Positions 1 to 4,815 of a stretch of DNA of 13,327 bases are shown here, piece by piece. Position 1 is the first letter of the stretch; each line of letters opens with the position of its first letter. The stretch comes from Methylococcaceae bacterium (GTDB lineage Bacteria > Pseudomonadota > Gammaproteobacteria > Methylococcales > Methylomonadaceae). The notes beneath the pieces were generated by a model. That model was not told the DNA's origin. It saw nothing but the letters and a program-made list of their open reading frames with translations, and made no database searches. Position numbers and translations under genes: made by a program. The DNA lies in contig WTBX01000390.1 in the NCBI GenBank assembly GCA_013138855.1, forward strand, positions 1 through 13,327. Direction: 5' to 3'.

Positions 1-37
1 TCAGACTATACAAACATTAAATATGTAGTGCCATAAA

Positions 38-83
38 ACATCTTTTTAAAACTATAACTATTTGTTTTATAAGAAAAAGATGT
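38..83. repeat. AT-rich hairpin
   Basis: Ten-base perfect inverted arms (acatcttttt at 38-47, aaaaagatgt at 74-83) are separated by an AT-rich 26-nt loop. The right arm is followed by GTCGC, not a T-run, so a Rho-independent terminator is not clearly supported. The core resembles the AAACATCTTTxAAAA stretch inside the longer elements at 8889 and 12013, so it may be a decayed internal piece of that repeat. Function unknown. Confidence 0.5.
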
Positions 84-109
84 CGCAAAAATCGAAAGAT
101 GGGTTAAGT

Positions 110-210
110 GGAGCCGCCACTTTAGTCACGGAAAGCGTTAAAAACGCTCTTGAACTTAATTAAAAAGCGTAGTGTCATTGCTGGGTTTCCGCGACTAAAG
201 TCGCGGCTCC
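110..210. repeat. Paired-palindrome repeat (CTTTAG core), copy 1
   Basis: The ends are GGAGCCGCC and GCGGCTCC in inverted orientation. The right arm (188-206) is itself a perfect hairpin, CCGCGACT-AA-AGTCGCGG. The left arm (112-131) is a degenerate version with two mismatched pairs. About 50 nt of AT-rich spacer lies between them. It sits downstream of engB (minus strand) and fills most of the gene-free stretch 1-297, so it may end engB transcription. It is the same design as the element at 2507-2606. Confidence 0.75.
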
Positions 211-297
211 AATAGTCAATGATTGATTTAATGCTAGAAAGCTAAACCTTAACCATACAGGTCGAAACAATTTTCGTAGGTTAACAATACAAAAAAA

Positions 298-912
298 TTA
301 ATCTTCCTCAATCGGCTCAGGATTAAACCAACCATCTAAAACTTGATGAATGTCATCAACACCTGTCTTTTTTGATGCCGAAAACAACTGCAAGGTTAAT
401 GGAAAACCTACATTTTCTAATTCACGCTCTACTTTTAATAAAGTGTTTTTCGCTGCACCATAATTAAGCTTATCCATTTTCGTCAACAAAATATGCAACG
501 GCACATTACTGTTTTCGCACCAATCAATCATTTGCCAATCAAACTCGGTCAAAGGGTGGCGCACATCCATGACTAACACAATTCCGCATAAAGCCTCCCG
601 CTTAAGCAAATAATCTTCCATCATCTTATGCCATTGTTTTTTAACGGCTGCGGGGACTTTAGCGTAACCATAACCTGGTAAATCGACAAAACGTTTTCCT
701 TCTTCTATCTCAAAAAAGTTCAACAATTGAGTGCGCCCAGGTGTTTTACTGATACGCGCTAACGCCTTTTGTCGGGTTAAGGTATTTATGGCACTAGATT
801 TGCCTGCATTGGAACGACCCGCAAATGCGACCTCCAATCCTTCGTCTTTAGGTGCGTCACTAAGCTTAGGCGCACTATTAATAAATTTAGCTTGATGATA
901 AACTGGATTCAT
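298..912 (-). CDS. engB: Ribosome biogenesis GTPase EngB (YihA/YsxC)
   Basis: Small TRAFAC-class GTPase of 204 residues, the normal family length, acting in the cytoplasm in late assembly of the large ribosomal subunit. All G motifs are visible: Walker A GRSNAGKS (32-39), the G2 region TPGRTQLLNFF (57-67), G3 DLPGYG (77-82), G4 TKMDK (144-148, usually TKADK) and G5 SAS (178-180). The ATG at 912 has an AAGAG-type ribosome site 5-6 nt upstream. It is transcribed away from the cytochrome c4 gene; engB beside cytochrome c4 and dsbA is a conserved gammaproteobacterial neighbourhood, which supports the call. The gap to cytochrome c4 holds a small palindrome that could serve both genes. Identification is secure. 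Confidence 0.97.
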   Translation of the reverse strand: MNPVYHQAKFINSAPKLSDAPKDEGLEVAFAGRSNAGKSSAINTLTRQKALARISKTPGRTQLLNFFEIEEGKRFVDLPGYGYAKVPAAVKKQWHKMMEDYLLKREALCGIVLVMDVRHPLTEFDWQMIDWCENSNVPLHILLTKMDKLNYGAAKNTLLKVERELENVGFPLTLQLFSASKKTGVDDIHQVLDGWFNPEPIEED

Positions 913-944
913 CGTTATCTCTTTGTAGATATTGTAAAGGGTTA

Positions 945-962
945 CTAAGGTCTTAACCTTAG
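945..962. promoter_or_regulatory. Small palindrome between divergent engB and cytochrome c4
   Basis: A perfect 7-bp inverted repeat, CTAAGGT-ctta-ACCTTAG, lies in the 112-nt divergent intergenic region. Its position is compatible with an operator or an overlapping divergent promoter, but I see no good -35/-10 pair around it. This is the palindrome only; regulatory function is inferred from position. Confidence 0.25.
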
Positions 963-1024
963 ATTAAACTATAAGGGTTTTAACAAACCTATTTAATTAT
1001 TTTGTATTCCTTGAGGGGAGTTTG

Positions 1025-1750
1025 ATGATAAAAAAAATACTAGCTGTTTCTATTTCATTAGCATTATCTGCTACTGTCTCTATTGTACACGCCAAAGACG
1101 ATGTTAATGCAGGTAAACAACAAGCCGCTGCCTGTGCTGGCTGTCATGGTGCAGATGGCAACAGTGCTGTAAGCACCTTTCCAAAACTGGCAGGACAACA
1201 CGCCTCTTACTTAGTCAAAGAATTACAAGCTTTAAAAGCTGGCATACGTGATGCTCCCATGATGGCCCCATTAGCTATGGGTTTGAGTGATGATGCCATG
1301 AGTGATCTTGCAGCATTTTATGCCTCGCAAACTATCTCTAAAAACCCTATGCCGAAATTACCCATCGACGATGACGACGACGATGATGAAGATGAGGACG
1401 AAGCAGCGGTTGCAGCAAAAGAAAAAGCACAACAAGAAAAACTAGAAAACTTACTCGCCAAGGGAAGTGATTTATATAGAAATGGTGATTTAGAAGACGA
1501 AGTTTCTGCCTGTATTGCTTGTCATGGCCCTGTAGGTGAAGGCAACCAACCAGCGGCTTACCCTATATTAAAGGGACAACATGCAGATTATTTAATTAAA
1601 ACGCTGACGGATTTTAAAAACGGCAACAGAATTAAAAATACTGAAGACATGATGAATATGATTGCTAAAAAAATGTCAGCTGACGAAATACAAGCCGTTT
1701 CTTATTATTTGTCAGTTATGGATAAGCAAACAAAATCTACTGAAAAATAA
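1025..1750 (+). CDS. Di-heme cytochrome c4 with acidic inter-domain linker
   Basis: Periplasmic electron carrier with two c-type heme domains, in other bacteria linked to terminal oxidases. A signal peptide covers residues 1-23 (cleavage after VHA). The heme sites are CAGCH (C37, C40, H41) and CIACH (C163, C166, H167). Each domain ends in a Met-rich segment with the axial Met candidates (MMAPLAMGLS near 79-88; MMNMIAKKMS near 209-218). At 241 residues it is some 30 longer than I expect for the family; the excess is mainly a linker with 12 consecutive Asp/Glu (115-126) followed by an Ala/Lys/Glu/Gln-rich, probably helical stretch to about 143. I chose ATG 1025 over the in-frame TTG at 1022 because GAGGGGAG at 1013-1020 then has proper spacing. 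dsbA follows after 67 nt. Confidence 0.93.
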   Translation: MIKKILAVSISLALSATVSIVHAKDDVNAGKQQAAACAGCHGADGNSAVSTFPKLAGQHASYLVKELQALKAGIRDAPMMAPLAMGLSDDAMSDLAAFYASQTISKNPMPKLPIDDDDDDDEDEDEAAVAAKEKAQQEKLENLLAKGSDLYRNGDLEDEVSACIACHGPVGEGNQPAAYPILKGQHADYLIKTLTDFKNGNRIKNTEDMMNMIAKKMSADEIQAVSYYLSVMDKQTKSTEK

Positions 1751-1770
1751 TCATTTGTTCAGGATTCGTT

Positions 1771-1792
1771 ACAATTAATAGTTCATAATTGT
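1771..1792. repeat. Short hairpin between cytochrome c4 and dsbA
   Basis: A perfect 7-bp stem, ACAATTA with TAATTGT, encloses an 8-nt loop in the 67-nt gap. It is AT-rich with no T-run after it, so it would be at best a weak attenuator or mRNA-stability hairpin. It is also short enough to be chance in AT-rich DNA. Confidence 0.25.
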
Positions 1793-1817
1793 CAATTTAT
1801 AAACAAGGAATTAAATT

Positions 1818-2435
1818 ATGCTTAAAAATATTTTTTTTGTATTTCTTTTCAGCTTTTCAGCTTTATTACACGCAGAAGAAAAAGGTTATGACACCTTATC
1901 GCCTCCCCAACCTGTAAAAAATCCAGCTAAAGTCGAAGTTATCGAATTTTTCTGGTATGGCTGCCCTCATTGTTACAACCTAGAGCCTTATTTAAACAAG
2001 TGGTTAGAAAATAAACCTGCAAATGTTGAGTTTATTCGTCAACCTGCGGCCTTTAGTAAAGTATGGGCGGATCATGCAAAAGCCTATTATGTTGCTGAAA
2101 CTTTAGGGGTTGTTGATAAGCTTCACGGTGATTTATTTGAAGTCATTCAAAAAGACCCACAGAAAAGTTTACGCACTGATGAGCAGCTTTTAGCATTTTT
2201 TACCGCTAAGGGCGTTGATAAGGCTAAAGTTGAAGAAGCTATTGGCTCTTTCATGGTAGATACTAAAGTCCGTCAAGCCAAAGTTACCCCCGCTCGTTAT
2301 GGTTTAACAGGCGTTCCTGCTTTAATCGTCAATGGTAAATATAAAATCACAGGGCGTTTAGCAGGGAGTCATGAAAATATGATTACAGTATTGGAAAAAT
2401 TAATTGCCGAAGAAACTAAAGCTGCTAATAAATAA
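1818..2435 (+). CDS. dsbA: Thiol:disulfide interchange protein DsbA
   Basis: Periplasmic oxidase that introduces disulfides into exported proteins and is normally reoxidised by DsbB (not in this window). It has 205 residues, a typical length. A signal peptide covers 1-19 (cleavage after LHA). The thioredoxin-fold active site CPHC is at 49-52 inside FFWYGCPHCYNLEP, as in classical DsbA. The cis-proline loop GVPALIVNGKY is at 165-175 (P167), and the helical insertion domain lies between them. ATG 1818 follows AAGGAA at 1805-1810 with a 7-nt spacer. It follows cytochrome c4 in the same direction, an arrangement known from pseudomonads. DsbA could fold the cysteine-containing exported proteins encoded downstream (2756, 3668). 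Confidence 0.96.
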   Translation: MLKNIFFVFLFSFSALLHAEEKGYDTLSPPQPVKNPAKVEVIEFFWYGCPHCYNLEPYLNKWLENKPANVEFIRQPAAFSKVWADHAKAYYVAETLGVVDKLHGDLFEVIQKDPQKSLRTDEQLLAFFTAKGVDKAKVEEAIGSFMVDTKVRQAKVTPARYGLTGVPALIVNGKYKITGRLAGSHENMITVLEKLIAEETKAANK

Positions 2436-2446
2436 TTGCTTAGTCG

Positions 2447-2498
2447 TCCACGAAACTCACGAAAAAATACCAATGTTATTTTTTATGTTTTTCGTGGA
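2447..2498. repeat. Nested hairpin after dsbA (TCCACGAAA / TTTCGTGGA)
   Basis: Outer inverted arms at 2447-2455 and 2490-2498 enclose a second perfect stem, AAAAAATA (2462-2469) with TATTTTTT (2477-2484). It starts 12 nt after the dsbA stop and could form a terminator-like structure at the mRNA 3' end. There is no canonical GC stem plus T-run. It looks like a mobile palindromic repeat distinct from the CTTTAG-core elements. Confidence 0.5.
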
Positions 2499-2506
2499 TT
2501 TTATTA

Positions 2507-2606
2507 GGAACCGCGACTTTAGTCGCGGAAAGCTAGCAATAACACTATATTTTTTAGTAAGTTCAAGAGCATTTTTAACGCTTTCCACGACTAAAGTCGT
2601 GGTTCC
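2507..2606. repeat. Paired-palindrome repeat (CTTTAG core), copy 2
   Basis: Inverted termini GGAACC/GGTTCC carry two arms: CCGCGACT-TT-AGTCGCGG at 2511-2528 and CCACGACT-AA-AGTCGTGG at 2585-2602. About 56 nt of AT-rich DNA separates them. Each arm is a perfect 8-bp hairpin by itself. The two arms differ by a paired change (G2513-C2526 against A2587-T2600) that keeps pairing inside each arm. The 320-nt gap between dsbA and the EndoU gene holds this element and the hairpin at 2447, and no convincing gene. Confidence 0.85.
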
Positions 2607-2755
2607 AACACATATAGACCTTTTTATGGATTACTTAAAATTAGTGATACTAGCAACTTAAGACTATATAGCTTCATGTGCTTCATGCTCAAAAATAGAC
2701 CCCCTTGTAAACACTCCTCCTTAAATCGGTAGCTCTCAAAGCCATTGAGTAAAAA

Positions 2756-3268
2756 ATGCGTAATCTAAAAAAAATTATTCCTCTTTGCTTATTCTTCGCT
2801 ATTCCCTTCCCTGCACATGCTGAACTTTCTTGCCAAGATAAAGGCTTCAACTGGAGTGATACAACGCCTTCGGTTAACTTGAAACATATTTTCTGTGGAG
2901 AGAGCCATAACGGACGCAATAAAGGCTTTCATTCCAGCTATTTGTTATCCAGCTCAGAAATTGTGTCAGATATTTACCATAAAAATCCCTTAACGGGTGG
3001 GATTTATAATGCGCGGGTAAAATTTGACAATGGCAAGACTAAATTTTCAACCTTCTTTCCCGATCATTGTAATGTTGCCAGTATTATTCGCTCAGTTGTC
3101 TATGCAGCAAGTCATAGCACGGGTAAACATCGACAATGGGGCATTTTAGGCGAATCAGCTCCAAAAGCGATGATTAAAGGCTATTGTTTAAAAATAGATG
3201 GTAAGCCCTTTACCATTCGCATGGGATTGAAAGGCTCGCGCGTTAATACTGCATTTCCGCAACCATAG
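2756..3268 (+). CDS. Exported EndoU-domain nuclease (candidate toxin)
   Basis: Protein of 170 residues with a Sec signal peptide (1-22, ending in AHA) and a bacterial EndoU-type RNase domain over nearly all the mature chain. Visible family marks: NLKHIFCGES with candidate catalytic His44, GFHSS with candidate His59 (15 residues apart, close to the 16 in XendoU as I recall it), a Lys94/Lys96 segment before STFFPDHC, and the C-terminal NTAFP block (164-168). Mature Cys26, 47, 105 and 144 could form two disulfides, suiting a substrate of the DsbA encoded upstream. The mature part is basic (19 Lys/Arg against 10 Asp/Glu). The ribosome site is weak (GAG about 8 nt before ATG 2756). A small acidic gene starts 9 nt after the stop. 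The EndoU call comes from remembered motifs; toxin function is inference. Confidence 0.75.
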   Translation: MRNLKKIIPLCLFFAIPFPAHAELSCQDKGFNWSDTTPSVNLKHIFCGESHNGRNKGFHSSYLLSSSEIVSDIYHKNPLTGGIYNARVKFDNGKTKFSTFFPDHCNVASIIRSVVYAASHSTGKHRQWGILGESAPKAMIKGYCLKIDGKPFTIRMGLKGSRVNTAFPQP

Positions 3269-3277
3269 AAACTAATA

Positions 3278-3550
3278 ATGACTAAATACTCTGGAATACT
3301 TGAAGATTTTTTAAGTACCGATATTAATGAAAATTTAGAATTTTGTGATGAAGTTTTAACCGCTATCACGCAAGCATCCACAAAAGAAGATAGTTTCTGC
3401 GGCAATGTTTATGAGTTAGAAATTACTGCTGATAAAGCCATATTCCATAATCTTCATGATGATAGTTGTGCATCTGAAACGATTGATTTAACACAATTGC
3501 AAACGATATTAATCGCATGGCGTGAAAAAATAACCGCTATTAAAAAGTAA
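3278..3550 (+). CDS. Small acidic protein of unknown function (candidate EndoU immunity protein)
   Basis: A 90-residue protein that I do not recognise with confidence. It has no signal peptide or membrane segment, so it should be cytosolic. Composition is strongly acidic: 17 Asp/Glu against 7 Lys/Arg. An amphipathic N-terminal helix (about 4-33) is followed by a likely beta region (43-59, GNVYELEITADKAIFHN) and a C-terminal helix (70-88, with W81). Cysteines are at 23, 41 and 64. It begins 9 nt after the EndoU-like gene on the same strand and is probably cotranscribed. Size, acidity and position suit an immunity protein for a basic nuclease. It has no clear Shine-Dalgarno sequence, so reinitiation from the upstream gene is plausible. 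A 33-bp palindrome follows the stop by 8 nt. Confidence 0.7.
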   Translation: MTKYSGILEDFLSTDINENLEFCDEVLTAITQASTKEDSFCGNVYELEITADKAIFHNLHDDSCASETIDLTQLQTILIAWREKITAIKK

Positions 3551-3558
3551 TTATTCTC

Positions 3559-3591
3559 AGACCTCCGAGGTTTTCAAAACCTCGGAGGTCT
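3559..3591. repeat. 33-bp perfect palindrome (AGACCTCCGAGGTTTT arms)
   Basis: Sixteen-base perfect arms (3559-3574, 3576-3591) flank a single C. Each arm contains an 11-nt self-palindrome, ACCTC-C-GAGGT and ACCTC-G-GAGGT. It lies 8 nt after the stop of the small acidic gene and may stabilise or end that transcript in either direction. It shares the frame AGACCTnnnAGGTTT with the repeat at 4441-4495, so the two look like sequence variants of one design. Confidence 0.85.
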
Positions 3592-3667
3592 AGCTCCTAT
3601 TTTTTATCCTGCCTTAAGTTTGTAACTCAAAGAACCTCATAATAATTAACTGGAAACAAAGAAAACA

Positions 3668-4426
3668 ATGAAAGTATTTTTAAATTTTTTTTGGCTTTGT
3701 TTAATGCTATCAAGCTACCCCTTATTAAGTGAAGAATTAGCAGAGTCAAATTCTCAAATGGCTACTTTGCGACTTAATAATTCAACAAAACCCGTTTTAG
3801 TGGGTTACGAAAAACCTTATAAACCCAATCAGTCACTGAAAAATTTCATAAAATCTCTTAAAAAAGCGGCTAAACAAAAAAATCAAAACTTTATTTTGTC
3901 AAAAATTTCCGAAAAATTTACATATACGCGTGATTTTGGAGGCATGATAACCGCAAATATGAATCACTTGGAACGGTTTGAGCAAGCTTATACTTTGGAT
4001 AACAGCAAATTATCAGAGGAATATCAGAATCATGGTTGGGAAAGCTTGTTAAGTGATTTAAGTGCTAATAAACATCAACTTATTGATGGTCATATTTGTG
4101 CGCCTGCCGAAGTCAAATTACCCGATAATGTCAATGATTATTATTATTTTCGAGGAGGATATATAGATGGCTATAATGTTTATATACGAAGTAAACCATC
4201 AGCCGAGGGGGCATTAATAACAAAAATGGATTATCAGGCTTTACTTGTAGTCGATGCTTTTATTGAGGATGAAAAAGGGCGATTGTGGGTTAAGGTACTA
4301 TTGCCAGATAATAGAATGGCGTATGTTGCCGCAAAATATTTTTCTTATTTCTTACAGCCAAAGCTTTGTTTCCAAAAAATAAAGGGAAATTGGGCTATCT
4401 CAATGTATGTTGGCGGTGGTGATTAA
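3668..4426 (+). CDS. Exported SH3-like domain protein
   Basis: A 252-residue protein with a signal peptide (1-21, hydrophobic core FLNFFWLCLMLSSYPLL). The middle (about 55-135) is helical and contains LKKAAKQKNQNFILSKISEK followed by FTYTRDFGG (84-92), a pattern I associate with uncharacterised exported bacterial SH3 proteins. A bacterial SH3-like domain covers about 163-226: GYIDGYNVYIRSKPS, LLVVDAF, GRLWVKV, RMAYVAAKYF. Such domains often bind cell-wall peptides or act as protein-contact modules. Cys144 and Cys234 flank the domain and could pair. No enzyme motif is seen. The gene stands alone between two palindromes (3559 and 4441); the ribosome site before ATG 3668 is weak. Exact role unknown. 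Confidence 0.75.
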   Translation: MKVFLNFFWLCLMLSSYPLLSEELAESNSQMATLRLNNSTKPVLVGYEKPYKPNQSLKNFIKSLKKAAKQKNQNFILSKISEKFTYTRDFGGMITANMNHLERFEQAYTLDNSKLSEEYQNHGWESLLSDLSANKHQLIDGHICAPAEVKLPDNVNDYYYFRGGYIDGYNVYIRSKPSAEGALITKMDYQALLVVDAFIEDEKGRLWVKVLLPDNRMAYVAAKYFSYFLQPKLCFQKIKGNWAISMYVGGGD

Positions 4427-4440
4427 TTGAATTTACGAAA

Positions 4441-4495
4441 AAACCTGACAGGTCTTCATGAAAATTTAAAGTTACTCGTAAGACCTGTCAGGTTT
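4441..4495. repeat. Palindromic repeat (AAACCTGACAGGTCTT arms)
   Basis: Sixteen-base perfect inverted arms at 4441-4456 and 4480-4495 enclose a 23-nt AT-rich loop. Each arm contains an 11-nt self-palindrome (ACCTGACAGGT at 4443-4453, ACCTGTCAGGT at 4483-4493). It starts 15 nt after the stop of the SH3 protein, a position expected of a transcript end, though no T-run follows. It is related in frame to the palindrome at 3559-3591. Confidence 0.85.
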
Positions 4496-4533
4496 ACTAC
4501 CACGAAGTTTAAAGTTGACAGCTTAAACCAATA

Positions 4534-4700
4534 GAACCGCGATTTTAGAGGCGGTGAAAATATTCCAAAATTAGGCGAAAACCGTATTTAGGCAGAGGAC
4601 AATCAATAACTTACAATATATTTTTGGAATACATGGAGTCCAAAACATGTTTTGGATTCCGTTTTAGCAATACTTTCACAGCCTCTTTAGGCGCGGTTCC
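4534..4700. repeat. Long inverted-repeat element (degenerate CTTTAG family)
   Basis: The ends are imperfect inverted arms of about 32 nt: GAACCGCGATTTTAGAGGCG... at 4534-4565 and its diverged complement at 4669-4700, ending GGCGCGGTTC. Inside lies an 18-bp perfect palindrome, TCCAAAACATGTTTTGGA (4639-4656), framed by GGAATACATGGAG and GGATTCC. It occupies the 389-nt gene-free gap between the SH3 protein and the histidine kinase operon. The arms have drifted from the GCGACTTTAGTCGC form seen elsewhere. Confidence 0.65.
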
Positions 4701-4752
4701 AGCTTATGTTAAAACCTAATCGTACAGATTGAAAATCTTCATAAACTTCATG

Positions 4753-4812
4753 CTAAATTATAGATTTTGACGAGGTTTTTAGGTCTCGTGCGCGACTAAA
4801 AGTCGCGGCTCC
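4753..4812 (-). repeat. Half copy of the 132-bp repeat (reverse orientation)
   Basis: This stretch matches the reverse complement of the left half of the elements at 8889 and 12013: CTAAATTATAGATTTTGA, then AGGTCTCGTGCGCGACTAAA and AGTCGCGGCTCC. Only one terminal hairpin (CGCGACT-AAA-AGTCGCG) is present; the other half is missing. It ends 3 nt beyond the histidine kinase stop codon, where it would form the 3' hairpin of that transcript. Confidence 0.75.
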
Positions 4813-4815
4813 GAA

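Noticed and set aside
2447..2498. Rho-independent terminator for dsbA
   Set aside because: It forms a nested hairpin, but the inner stem is A/T only and no T-run follows the outer GC-containing stem, so it is listed as a repeat instead.
2404..2661. Plus-strand open frame of 85 codons after dsbA
   Set aside because: It overlaps the dsbA 3' end in another frame and runs straight through two palindromic repeats; no ribosome site or family resemblance.
2689..2919. Minus-strand open frame opposite the EndoU gene start
   Set aside because: Antisense shadow of a gene with a clear signal peptide and domain; no supporting features of its own.
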